DNA of 64,000 nucleotides from Massospora cicadina (taxonomy: Eukaryota > Entomophthoromycota > Entomophthoromycetes > Entomophthorales > Entomophthoraceae). The translations under genes were made by a program, and so were the position numbers. The stretch is taken from NCBI GenBank assembly GCA_022478985.1, contig JAKSZP010009248.1, positions 1 to 64,000 of the forward strand, in the 5' to 3' direction. Within the stretch, counting starts at the first letter, position 1; each line of letters starts with the position of its first letter. Below the pieces are notes generated by a model. It worked only from the letters and a program-made list of their open reading frames with translations, did not search any database and was not told the DNA's origin. Positions 24,011 to 35,400 of the stretch are shown one piece after another.

Positions 24011-24730
24011 ATGCTAGGTGGATGGCTAGCTAAAACATGGCAAAGGAAACTGCACCAATTTAAAACTAACTATTATATTGCCCTAATTTTAATATCCAAG
24101 ACTTGGGCATACAGCCAGCGTAGAATGGCCCCAAACTCAAACAGAGACTCCAATTACCACCCGTGGTCTCAGATTAATTGCCAGGCGCTTTGGTCAGACC
24201 ATGTGACAATAATCGCGCTGAACAAAAACATTGAATTGAAATGTATGGAGAGACACATGCCAGAAGAATCCTGGTGGCCATGGCCCACATAAGAGAAATA
24301 GTAAAACTCTTTAGGTGATCGGTGTATATGCATCACCAAAATCCCAAGAAAACAAACAACTCTGGCAAAATATGTCAAAATTGCAAACTGACGATGCAAC
24401 AATTATAGCAGGCGACTTTGATTTTTGGACAAATGCAAGTAGGGACACATTTCCAGCTTGCACCTGAGCCCCTGGTATGGCGGATGATATGCTGTTGTAC
24501 CTTGTGACATTGGGATGCATCTTATAATTAATGAGGAGGAGGATGACCCTGCGAACCTTATGCAGTGGGAGTACAATTCTAAGGATGAAAGAGTAAGTGG
24601 TTACAGACGTAACTACGTACTAGTCTCATCCAACCTCCAACAGGATATGTCAAATAGTGAAGTCTCCATTAATTCAGAAAGTGACTACATGATAGTGCAG
24701 GTAGCCATTAATCTGGGTGACACCCCATGA
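24011..24730 (+). pseudogene. LINE endonuclease region (broken)
   Basis: Successive open pieces (24011-24292, 24515-24730) and the frame between them show SKTWAYSQRRM, then WSDHVTIIALN, then AGDFDFWTNASRDTF, and a late SDYMIVQV. These resemble the order of an APE-type endonuclease: an E-x-W-like motif, GDFN and a C-terminal SDH. The LINE endonuclease nicks target DNA to prime reverse transcription. Motifs are degenerate and two frameshifts are needed, so the call is moderate. Confidence 0.5.
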
Positions 24731-25299
24731 CCTCAGGGGTGGTAAATTTCCCCCTATACATTTTTTGACCCAGATTAACTACACACTGACAAAAAGGGTT
24801 CAATAGAATAATAGCGTATCTAGATCACCAGGCGGGCATGGATCCCTTAGATCGCTGGAAAAAAGTAAAGAAAAGTTTATGAGGGATAGTGCCAAATATG
24901 TGAAGACTAAAACCTACAAACGTAATGTGGTCTCTAAACCACTAAAGTATGTCCTGGCTATCCTAAAGTGAGAGCAGCAGGACAGTAAGGTATGGTGGCT
25001 AAAGTATCAGAAAAAAACACAAACAATATCAAGCGCTCCTACAAAAATAGGATAATGAATGGCAGCATAATGCAACATCCCGCCACTTAAAGCCTACTGA
25101 GGATGATGACTAGAGCGAACATGAACAGCCTTAGAGAAATCCAGACCTGAGCCAGAATCCTTAAGGTAGAGTCTCAGATGGCGTCATCTCCAGTGACCCA
25201 GAATTAATCAAACACAAAGTCAAATGGTTTTATGGAGGCCTCTTCCACCCTAGCAAACCATATAGCATGGTGATAAAAACCCTATTAGTCCTGGATGAG

Positions 25300-26160
25300 C
25301 TGGCACTCCAGGGATGCTCGCCTGCTGACAAACATGATCTAGTTGCTGAGATCACGGTGGAGGAGGTAAAACAGGTGCTTAAGGGCGTGCCAAAAAATAA
25401 GTCCCAGGCCCCAAAAACGTGTGAGTAGGAATGCTAAACGCAATCCACAAGCATGTGGCACTGGAACTTTCTCACCTTTTTACCCACTGTCTGTCTCACA
25501 AGTGTAAAATACCAGGGGGCCACGAAATCCAAATTTTGCTACTATACAAAAAAGTCTTAAAATGGCACCTTTGTAACTGGCGCTTGATTGCATTGTTAAG
25601 TGATGCTTACAAAATTCTCATCTAATTCTCACAGACTGATTGATGTGTATCACCCCATGGACAATCCACACGTCCAAAGTGGGTTCATCAGGGGTGAACT
25701 AAATTGGGAAAGTATCCAATTGGTTCAAAACGCCCTACATGATGTGCGCAGGACTGAAAATGGCTATCTCATGTTTTTGAACATAGAGAAGGCTTATGAT
25801 TTGAGTAGCATGGTCATATCTGAGGGCGTCAATGAACGTCATTGGAATTGTGGCCACCTTTATCAACTGGATAGATATTCTATACGTAGGCCTCACCACA
25901 ATAGTCATCCTGGCCATTAACATAACGGAATTAATTCCAATTGACAGGGCCTCAACCAAAGCGATCCCATGACCCTATATTATCTAACTTTGCCACGAAC
26001 ATCCTGTTGGCAGCAGCAGAAGTGAAACTGCGTGGCATTGCCACCCCAGCAAATACCCTATTAGAATGTAGGCATTTTCATATGATATGTTGGTGGGGAT
26101 CAGTTCAGAAAGTGACCTCCAGGAGTTGATTAACTCCTCTCCCTTTACCAACAGACGTCA
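25300..26160 (+). pseudogene. LINE reverse transcriptase (broken)
   Basis: Open pieces 25431-25625 and 25600-25920 overlap in two frames. They give IQILLLYKKVLKWHLCNWRLI, typical of the LINE RT fingers (the YKK...NWRPI block), then SGFIRGELNWESIQLVQ, then FLNIEKAYD (25774-25800). In the last, the motif A Asp is Asn. The catalytic FADD box appears as AFSYDMLVGI (FSYD at 26075-26086). Both catalytic positions are changed, so the copy is dead. Order and motifs place it as a LINE RT rather than a gypsy RT. Confidence 0.72.
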
Positions 26161-27179
26161 AAAGTTAAAATCAATATTGACATATTGTAGTCATAAAAAT
26201 ATGAAATCCTCAATTCCCTTCACCAGTTAGCATAAATCCCGTAGCACCCACACAAACGTTCAATTATTAGGGTATCTTCTGCACTAAGTTGGATCTGGCA
26301 GTTGAGGCGATGGAACAAGCAGTGCTTTCCATTATGTCATCTCAGTTGGCCTACTGAAAACATGCCCGCTTGAATCTTGAAGGGAAGGTGCAGGTACTAA
26401 ATGTCTTTATACTCTCAAAACTTTTGTATGTGGCTCACATCCTACCACTAAGCCCAGTCTTGGAAGGTAAAATAAGTCGCCCATCTGTACTTCCCTATGT
26501 ATAATGCCCACACAGCTCCAGTCAAACTGGACGTCCTGTTCAAACCCAAACCATGAAGGGATATGAGGCTACTCAATTTTGAGAAACACTCCTGCCAGAT
26601 TTGGGTCATAGCTTTTCTCCAGATGATGAAATTGCATATATGCTGATCAGAAATAGCATGGGGGTCAACTGGCTAAATTTAAGGGATCCCTGAAGTAATA
26701 TCATCATAATTTTTTTAGGGAGTGGATGCTGCATAGCCCCGACTACCCTTTAAGCGCCCTAACCCTGCTATTGAGTCTATGAAACAGGGAGGTGAGGCTG
26801 GGAAGTTGATTATTCTCATATGTGTGATGGGATTAGAATATGATATGATAAGACCTCAAAGCCCAGAGGGCAGCAATGGCCGTGGCTATAACGTAGGAGG
26901 AACAGAAAAGATTTGGGAATGAATTTGTTGACAAAGAAATTCAATTCCTTTATAATTAATTCTATGATCACTATTGAGGAAAACCCCCCAAAAGCACCAC
27001 CAAAACCACCCTCTCGCCCCCAAATCTTAAGTGTCTTAGTGGAAGAAGGTCACAACACCAACTATAACCTAGAGGAGTTGGTTATAGGCCTCAATGTTAA
27101 ACTAATAACCTCCAACCAATGATCCACCACCTGGAGGATTTTACACTGGGCGATAAAAACAGGAAACACTGCAGCCTAT

Positions 27180-27265
27180 GATATCCCTATAAGAAATGCC
27201 CAATATGCAGTGAACCTGAGGCGGATATTGCCCACCATTATTTCAAATGCAGTATGTTAAAAATT
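27180..27265 (+). pseudogene. LINE ORF2 C-terminal Cys/His motif
   Basis: The frame reads KCPICSEPEADIAHHYFKC, a CX2C...HX4C arrangement that closes many LINE ORF2 proteins. It is followed by further short open pieces to about 27650 with no recognised content. Confidence 0.55.
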
Positions 27266-27787
27266 ATTGGTCAATTATGAGACGATTGCTATCCAGCAAG
27301 CAACAGCTGCCAGATATACACCCTCTCAAAATTTCTTCTTCACTAAGACATTTAGAAATCATCCAATCTAGTCTTGAGCCTTCCTCAACCATTATTGTAT
27401 ATGGGTCATACACTTGGTAATTGTGACCAAAAATTAAGCCAAAAGAGCCCCGTTACTTGAGAATGGTGCAGAAGACAATTCAGATTATCACTGAACAGCT
27501 CAAACAGATCTCTAAAATTTCATGCATGATATGCAAACGTTTTGGGACTCATGATTGGCTTTTTCACCCAGATCAATCATCAAGTGCAATGAGTCTACAT
27601 TCAGATGTAAGCTTAAATGGCGTGAAAGCCCACCATCACTCAAACCGTGGCTAGCAATGGCGATTGCTGACCAGGACTGGTCAGAGATGCTACCCAAATA
27701 GTGGCATCCATTCCCAGTTTTTTTCTCACAGGCCAAAATCCCCATCTCCACCATAACTCTTGCCCTTATTCATTGTTTGTTTTCTTA

Positions 27788-27793
27788 AATAAA
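27788..27793 (+). terminator. Candidate polyadenylation signal of the LINE
   Basis: AATAAA, about 130 bases after the last open piece of the LINE. It is supported only by position. Confidence 0.35.
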
Positions 27794-27799
27794 GGCATG

Positions 27800-30185
27800 G
27801 AGTTTATATATAACTGAACCAATCCTTAAAAAATTAAAATAGGACCCAAGTTAGATCATCTTCTTTTTTTGAAAGAGAAGTTCATCAAATTGGTCCATTA
27901 ATTTTAGAGTCATGTGTAAACAAACACAGAAAAAAATTATATAGGTCAAATTGAGAACCTTCTTCTTTTAAAGTCAGTTAAAGATCTATTAGGATCATCT
28001 TATAAACTTTAAACCCACAAAAAATCTGTGTTAATATGGGTATCATCGAGAATTAGCTAAATTTTTCTTTAAAAAATAATAATGTGTTCATTTAATATAT
28101 AGATAGGATGTATTATCTCATGAAAAAAATTGAAAATCATCAAACTTGGCACAGGTACTTTATAGAGTTTGGAATTTAAAATGGGTTATTTTTTAATACA
28201 ATTATAATATTTATTTTCAATTTGTATAATATCTAAAGAATATATGTTGCTAATAAAAATTATATAAATTTGGCCAAGTGTTTGGTATACATTTTACACA
28301 ATAGTTTTATAGGTTTTGCTAAGCATTTGGTAGTTTTGGATGTTTTGTAAGTTCAGCAATTGGTTTTTGCTGAGTGGTGGTTAGTGTTTTTTGGTTGGTT
28401 TGACGTTCTAAATGTTTTCAGGAAAAGTATATAACGTTTAATTAATTTGGAAGGCTTAGTTGATTTTAGCTAAGTGGTTGAAGGTTAAACATTTTATAGG
28501 TTAATGTTTTCTGAACTTATTAGTAGTCTTCTACCAATATAAGAGCTAAAATAAATTAGAATCATCTGGTAACATAAAAACCCTCAAGCAAAGCTAGGTA
28601 AAGTGGGATATTGAGAAACATGAGGCTAAAATACTACTTAATAAAAAACATTCACTGATGTACTGACTGACTGACACCTGAACCCTCTGAGTCAGATAGG
28701 TTTAATCTGTTTGAGCCAGTAGGTGAGAATTGGCAAATAGTAGCTATAAATTCATGAAATTGCTCCCCTGGTACTAATTGAGATTTATAGGTTCAATTAA
28801 TTGGTCAAGTGGGTGATAATTGGCAAAAACTATCTAATAACACATCAAATTTCTCACCTAAAATTAAAAAAAACATTAGAGTTTTAAAAGGTTATAAAGT
28901 AAATTTAGGATGAACAGCTCACCAGCCATGAGGGCAACAGTGAAGCTTTTAGTCCAAATGGCTTGATAGTAGTGATGCACAATTTTAAGGCTATGTCAGT
29001 GTGGGCTCATAAATAAAACTTGTGACGCCAGTTAACTTCACTTGTTTCAATATAAAAAATATTGTCCATGTTCTATTTTGGATGTATGACCTCATTAACA
29101 GATGATTCAAAAATCACCCAAACTTGGCACAAATATTTTATATATATGTTTAAAATATTAATAGGGTCATTTAACAAAAAGCTGTTAATAATTTATTAAT
29201 AAGCTATGTCTAAGATTTAAAAATAAGATTACAATGGTAATTGTATATCAATTTGGTTAGACGTTTTGGTATTCTTTTTGATTTGATAAGTTCATAGCTT
29301 TAGAAAAGCAATTGGTAGTTTTTAATGTTTTTAAGTTGAAGAATTGGCTTTGCTGAGTGATAGGTGGTTTTTTATTTAAACAATGGGCTTAATGATTTCA
29401 GTTAAAAGGTTGATGGCTTAGTTAATTTGATATTTGATTGAATTTGTTATGAAATTGGCGGTATATAAGAGATATGCCATAGGATTTTTTGCACAGGGTT
29501 CGACCCACTGAGCAATTAGGACCAACATTATGATGATTGTCATCCTTAAAACAACAGAACAAACTTTAATAAATATGGAGCACTCACTCCCACAACTCTC
29601 TTTTATTTAATATAATAAAAAAAGCAGACTCTCGCTGTTTCACTTACTCTCAACTACTTAACAACTTCTTTTTCTTAATCGCCCCTCTTGTTTATCTACA
29701 GCAGCTTCAGACGATACCACTCTCATATCTTGGACTATTCTGTTCCACTAATTCTCCTTGTTTCAGCTTGTTATTCTTTAATTCTATATTGCCCTAATTT
29801 TTAGGTGATTTAATTTGTATTTGTCAAGTGTCAACATCACCTTATCACCTTATTTAGAGGCGATCCAATAATAAACCCATTATTTCCAATATTGCCTCAT
29901 CTCAAGGCACTCAAATAACTGTAACTGATATCATTTTTGAAGGATTCTTTCCGATTTGCCCTAGAGGTCCCACGATTATTGTCCAGTCATATCAGAATCA
30001 TGACAGAATTTATAAATGGTTAATAGTTTTGGTAATTTAATAGGATTAACTGATTTTAGTCAAAAGCTAGAAGTTGGATGATTCAATAGGTTAGATGGTT
30101 TATGAACTTATTGAGTGCCATATATTAATATAAAAAACAATTGATTAGAATCATCTGGTATATTATGAACCCAAGAAAAAGCTGG
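27800..30185. repeat. Pair of AT-rich direct repeats, the second holding a solo LTR
   Basis: About 28075-28595 and 29065-30185 share blocks in the same order: AATCA-C-AAACTTGGCACA, TTTTGGTAT-C, GCAATTGGTTTT-GCTGAGTG, a GGCTTAGTTGATTT block, TTTATGAACTTATT, and finally ATTAGAATCATCTGGTA with AAAGCT. The second copy is lengthened by the solo LTR 29445-30005. The pair might be LTRs of an old element with a short interior (about 28600-29060), but no clean ends, primer site or target duplication could be found. No gene is seen in this stretch. Confidence 0.6.
29445..30005 (-). repeat. Solo LTR of the B family
   Basis: 561 bp, plus-strand ends TGTTATGAAATTGGC and CAGAATCATGACA. It is flanked by a perfect five-base duplication, GAATT at 29440-29444 and 30006-30010. 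The orientation is taken from B, where this LTR reads on the minus strand. Several CpG sites survive. Confidence 0.9.
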
Positions 30186-31168
30186 GTTAATTTTCTAGTG
30201 GTCTAATAAAGCAAGATAATGTGTGCAATCCAAAAATCCCAAAAGACCCAAATCTTATAGGGACTAATGAAGTCAAAAAATAGAAATCCAAGTTGGACTA
30301 AGTAGTTTATATTTAGGCTAAAGACATTCCACAAAAATGGCAGCAAAAAAGCCTTTATAATTCAAATGTGGGGTTCTCTTTGAATTCTATATAGGCTTTT
30401 ATACAAGGTTTGGTGAAATATATGTATGGGAGAGGTAACGTGCCTAGGACTAGTGAAAAATTTAAGTTATCTGATTAGTAAAATGATCAATCAGATAAAC
30501 AGTTATGCATAATAGGAAAGTTGGCATTAACACCAATATGAGTTCTGCCAAGCTCCATGGAGAGGATTTGAAGATGAATTTCACTTTATGAAATTGCCAT
30601 AACTTAAAAATTCAGGGCATGACATTTATAGGATGAGACTTCCATTCCTTTGATGGGGCTTCTTCCTGGAAGCTTTAGCCTTATCAGATCTCAAGTTATA
30701 ATCTCTAAAGTTCTTATTGACTTACATGGATCCAAAACCTGATGAGGTTTATCATTGGGTTTGATTTTTATGTAGATGGTAATCTAATCTTAGATATAAA
30801 CGCAAATTAGTATTCTCACTAAATAGGACAATGTGATTTTTTATTCTGGGTTGTTACACAGCTCTTCATATTACTAAAAAATTATCCTTTTGGCAGGTGG
30901 TCCATTATTGCGGTGGCAGTTTCTTACCCAGTACCATTACCTGGTAAATCACAAACCTATCTGGAAATTTGTTGATATTTTTGTAGCTTTTGAGATATAT
31001 TTGATGGAGTTTTTATGAAGTTGTATGGTCATAATATAAAGTTTGGTTTGAGAACACTCATGTCATATATCTTAGTTATTGGATGTAAGGTTGGCATAGT
31101 AACACCTTCTCTTATAAACCACCAAAAAGCTCAGTACTTTACATAATTTTAGTCTGTTACTTACTCTG
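30186..31168. other. No gene recognised
   Basis: AT-rich, low in CpG, no open frame over about 60 codons and no motif I recognise. It is the left flank of element G. The five bases before G (ctctg) match its right flank (ttatg) only partly. Confidence 0.5.
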
Positions 31169-31215
31169 TGTTAGGAGCGTGTCTGTAATGCTCCAGTTCC
31201 AGTAGAGGTGGTGGA

Positions 31216-31793
31216 TGTAATAATTGAGTGTATCTCAATCGTTTCATTTCAACTCAAATTCAGTTTTTCTGAATATGAGTCAAATTGTATTGAAATACTT
31301 TTAACTCAAACATTTTGGGCGCTGAGTTGTACCTGCCCAAGTTGTAGATCAGGCTCATATGAGCCTAATCAATGATTTGGGTGAGGCCCCGAAGGACGGC
31401 CTTTATAAGACGTGCCTGCCAATTCTGAAGCTCACTTCAAAATTTTTCCCAAGCTTTCCCTTCCTGGGGAGCATTGTTGGTTGCTCCCCAGATGAGCTCT
31501 GGTCAGCGGGCCCTTTTTATAATCCAGAATAAAAATAAAGATTGTTTCAGGGTTAGCATACATTGCTTGCCTGTTGGTCATTTTTGAGTATCCGTTTTGA
31601 GGAGCTTTTGCGTGGTTGGGTCAGACCAACCACTACTCAACCCTTGCTTAACCAGCTCGTAGTAGGCAATGTTTGCCGCTGTTGGTGCCCCAAACCTCTC
31701 CCTACTCAGTTGTGATAATTTGGTTGTTTGTCAGTGCACCAAAGAATTATTAATTCAATGGCAGTTGGAAACTGGGATTTTCTAATTGTGACA
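31216..31793 (+). repeat. Solo LTR inserted in the G 3' LTR
   Basis: 578 bp, ends TGTAATAATTG and AATTGTGACA. Flanks are gtgga (31211-31215) and gtggg (31794-31798), one mismatch. The uninterrupted G LTR at 49155-49170 reads GAGGTGGGAGAG across the same point, proving the insertion. No other copy is in the window. It keeps more CpG than its surroundings. Confidence 0.85.
31404..31539 (+). promoter_or_regulatory. TATA box and polyadenylation signals of the inserted LTR
   Basis: TATAAG at 31404-31409 in a GC-rich context (CGGCCTTTATAAGACG) and two AATAAA signals at 31528-31533 and 31534-31539. The order TATA then AATAAA is that of an LTR (U3-R) and sets the plus orientation. Confidence 0.55.
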
Positions 31794-32599
31794 GTGGGAG
31801 AGGGACAACCCCACTACTAGGGAACACGCCGCTGAGAAAGGGGTAAAAAATCACAGCAAAGGAGGATGGTGCACTGAGGCCTCAAAGCAAGGATGGCATA
31901 CATTCAGTTATTTTGGACCTGATGGAGGTTGGCAAACAAAACTAAACAAGCGCATATAAATAAAATAAATGAGCGGGGTTTTTAATAATTGGGTCAACCA
32001 ACAAGGAAGGTTGGTCATGAAAAAATAATTATAAGGAGTCAGAGGGTCATTTTCTCTCATGTGATGCAGTGCGCTCAATCCAACTAATCACTGTAAACTA
32101 TCATCATTTGCAATACAGTAGCCCTTTTACACATGAACTTGGATTATGTATTGCAGATGAATTTCTATAAGATTTGTCAATATGGTAAACCAAACTGTTT
32201 TAAAGCCCCATTTTGCCACTAAATGTAATGACCCGTCCTTATTCAAAATGTAACTTGTGCACTGCAAGGCCAAGGCTTTAAACCCCTGTATCCATCACGT
32301 GCACCCCCTGGACCAACTTGGTCATATTTTGCCCTCACCCAGAGTTTTTCCAGGGTGTGCTTCAGTTCAGGAAGGTTCATCATCTTGCTCTTCTTGGCCT
32401 CTGCAAGCTCTGCTTTGTTTTTGCAATCTGTAACAACTATCATGTCATTCAGTCATGACAGTACACTCTCATTCTTTTGGGGCTCCATCCCTCCTCCAGG
32501 GGCTTCTGCCAAGGAAAATTCTTGTGGGCAGGGGCAAGCTTCATGGAGACAATTGTTGGTATGGCCTTAGGCCCAGCTGCATTTTTAAGCGCTCGTGAA

Positions 32600-34235
32600 A
32601 TATATCAAAAAGTCCTAGGAATGAATGCAATCATGTGCTGGGACCCAGAAGTTCTCAGACGCTTCAAATCCTTTCCATGACATCAAATACTCAAGACTTC
32701 TTTTTACATGGCGCGAGGCTACAATTTCCTTTATTTCTTACACTGGTGCCCCAACAATGAGATATTTCTCTAGAGTCTCTGGTGAGGCCCTCAAACAACG
32801 TCAGCTTACTTTCATGGAAGACAGCGAAGATCTGGAACAATGGGGATGATCCAAATAGTACAAGGCATGGCTCATCTTTCTGAAAATGCGGTATTTACTA
32901 TCCACTTTGGTCTTAACTCTTTTTAATGGCTGCTTGATTGGGATATTCTTAGCATCAAGAATCGTGAGATCCCCTTCCTTGTACGCAGAACCTAACCATT
33001 TCTTACCAACAGTGTTCTTTATAAACTTTCATAGCTGCATCTAAATTTATGGTAATCCCGTTGTGTACTTTTTTGATGATATTAAAAAGTCCACAACCAC
33101 TTCTAGTTTGAATCCACTAATGGGCTCCATGATGAAGGAGGTGTTAAATTCATAGTTAGCAAAAAATGGAGAACACCTGATGGATGCATGTTGAGCGTTG
33201 TTATAACTAAATTGAGCCATGAGAAGATGGGAAGCCCAATCTGAATGTCCACGGCTGTGTAACACTGCAGGAAATGTTTGAAGCACTGATTCACTAGTTC
33301 TGTCTGACCATTAAATTGTGGGTGGTAGGCGTTAGAAAGGCAGGGATAAATCCTATGAGTCTTACATAATTCTTTCCAAAAGTACAGAGGTAAACTGAGG
33401 TCCACGATCACTAATTATCTCCTGGGGCATCCCATGATAGGGAAACACATGAGACAAAAAGAGCCTAGCCATCTCCGCCATGGTTATTGTGGTTTTGCAA
33501 GGGATAAAATGGGCGAACTTTGTAAATTGTTCCACCACTACCATCATTGCATCATAGCCCTCAGACGCAGGTAACTCCACAGTAAAATCATATAAACAGG
33601 AAGTCGAAGAGCCTTCAGCCTTTTGAATTGTTTCAACTACCAAGCAAGGGCTGGTGATTTGGCTTCATACTGTTACTGATCATGCACTCTTTACAGTACT
33701 TGGAAACCTGTAAGGCTAAACCCTTCCGATTATAAGTGTGGCAAATTAGCTCCAGAGTCTTTGCCTTCCTAGGATGCCCAACAGTGATCTCAACGTTATG
33801 GTACCAGATAGTTTCCAGGCGGGGTTGTCAATCAGAAACCCATAAGTGTTTACAAAACCACACCCTCTCATCTTTTACATGTTAACCTCTGGTAGTATCT
33901 TATTAATATAACTTGCTATTTGCAAGAGCCATAGTATACTCTGCTGACAGGAGCTGAAAAAGAATAACCCTTCTGAACATACTATATTCCTCCGCGTTTT
34001 CTAAGTAAATCTCTGGCACACATGCCATAAGGTGGGGTTTTAAGATACAATCTTACTCGGTGGAATTACTAAGTGGGTATTGTGTACCCCCACCTCCTTT
34101 AGGATCTGGGAGTCAAGCAGGTTTTGACTCAAAGCATCCGCCAAACTAATTTCCTTGCCCTTCATAAACTCATAAGAGAACACAAATTGGGCCAGGGTCT
34201 CATGCAAGCAGGCTTGTAGTGAAGTTAGTACATGA
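32600..34235 (-). pseudogene. Element G RNase H end, integrase and chromodomain (broken)
   Basis: Read from 34235 down: the RNase H tail (FVFSYEFMKGKEISLADALS), the integrase zinc domain (GHPRKAKTLELICHTY then YCKECM, about 33680-33790), the core with VEQFTKFAHFIPC, ISDRGPQFTS (second Asp, 33380-33410) and YHPQFNGQTELVNQ (catalytic Glu), then FSYNNAQHASIRCSPFFA. The chromodomain at 32625-32730 reads EIVASRHVKRSLEYLMSWKG then FEASENFWVP. Chromodomains of chromoviruses bind methylated histone H3 and steer integration into heterochromatin. The core is split over two frames (33362-33643 and 33103-33411). Confidence 0.85.
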
Positions 34236-34240
34236 GGGGC

Positions 34241-35351
34241 TGTTGGGATTTTTGCCCACCTTTTCAGCCTCCATAATACCTGTAAATCACTAGGGGATAA
34301 TTCCTGATGGCAAGTAAATTGGATATCAGTTGACCCCAGGACAGGTTAATACTGTTTGGGGGATTTTAGGTAATTTGCCAGGTTTGGATCCATCAGGGAT
34401 AGAACCAGGTAAATGATCAAGATCTTATTGGGCAGAGTTGCTAATGAAATGAGGGGCATCTGATAGTTGATCAATGATTAACTATTAGGTTTACTGATTT
34501 GGATTGGTCAGATTTCACCAACCAATTGGTAATTTAAGGAGCAAGTTACGAGGTGAGTGATGCTTCCTGAAACTAGCAAATCAATCAGTTGGGTTGTGAC
34601 CAACCATAATAGGAAAAGAGTCTCATTACCTAAGCCAGTCATTAGCCAAATATGGTTGGTTCGCTGTGATCAAGTAGTAAACGTTTAGGACGCGTTTTAT
34701 GGCTCTTTGAATTTTTGGTCTTGAGGATGTCCGATGGAGGAATCCTAACCAGATGGTGAAGACCATCACTGGTGAGACATTGGAGGTAAGTTCATTGGCA
34801 ACGGCTGCTGTTTCATGGCTGATGTACCAACTGAGGGTTGAGTGCAAAATTACTTCTATAAATTCCCTATCAATTCACATCAATAAAAAAGTAATTCAAA
34901 AGAGATTAATAAGATCATCATTGTTTTTTGTTCTATTCATCTTAAGTAACTTATTATTGTTTTATACAATAATTAAGGACTCGTTTGTCATATAAAGAGT
35001 AAGGATTGAGGATCCTTAGAAGAGAAGATGAGCTTAAAAGGAATCTCCGCAGATTAAGCATGATGAGAATATAGGCTGTAAACTTCTGGATCTGAGAGTA
35101 AATCAAGTTAGGCGGATAGGGGAAGAAGTCCCTATAGTTGACATCAACATATTTTGTGGTGAAGTACTGTTCTAGCGTTGGGCCATAACGTGTTTATCTA
35201 TTCAACTACAAATAATAGTCATCATACTATTATCAATAAAATATCAACTACTATCAATCAACGCAAATTGTGCACATTTTGAACCTGTAGAGTTAACTTT
35301 TGGGGAACTATCAGTCTTTAACATCGTTGCTAAAATTCCTAATTTTTAAAA
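34241..35351 (+). repeat. 5' LTR of element F
   Basis: 1111 bp, starts TGTTGGGATTTTTGCCC and ends AATTTTTAAAA, where the 3' LTR has ACTTTTAACA. A shared TATAAA (34857-34862; equivalent CTCTATAAATTTT near 44570) is the likely promoter box. Confidence 0.88.
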
Positions 35352-35352
35352 T

Positions 35353-35368
35353 TGGTGCTTACTACAGG
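35353..35368 (+). other. Primer binding site of element F
   Basis: TGGTGCTTACTACAGG, one base after the LTR end. It is the same site as in A, B and C with one C to T change. Confidence 0.75.
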
Positions 35369-35400
35369 TGGTAGTTGAGTAGGATACACTAGTATAAGAT

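Larger units (their letters stand above)
17306..27795 (+). mobile_element. Decayed non-LTR (LINE) retrotransposon, interrupted by element Y
   Basis: Plus-strand remnants appear in LINE order: a long gag-like ORF1 region with a CCHC-like knuckle (23132-23173), an endonuclease region (about 24010-24730), a reverse transcriptase (about 25300-26150), a C-terminal Cys/His motif (about 27195-27250) and AATAAA at 27788-27793. The motif style (FLxIEKAYD, AFxxD) is that of LINE reverse transcriptases with an APE-like endonuclease, not LTR elements. Its 5' end is a guess: the sequence changes character after the minisatellite near 17300. Element Y (20843-22967) sits inside it. No target duplication or poly(A) tail could be confirmed. 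Confidence 0.68.
31169..32460 (-). repeat. 3' LTR of element G, with an inserted solo LTR
   Basis: Plus-strand ends are TGTTAGGAGCGTGTCTGTAA and GTCATGACA. Without the insertion at 31216-31793 it is about 0.7 kb, matching the 5' LTR 49127-49830. The minus-strand sequence just above it (CCAAAAGAATGAGAG, complement of 32463-32478) is purine-rich and is a likely polypurine tract. Confidence 0.85.
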
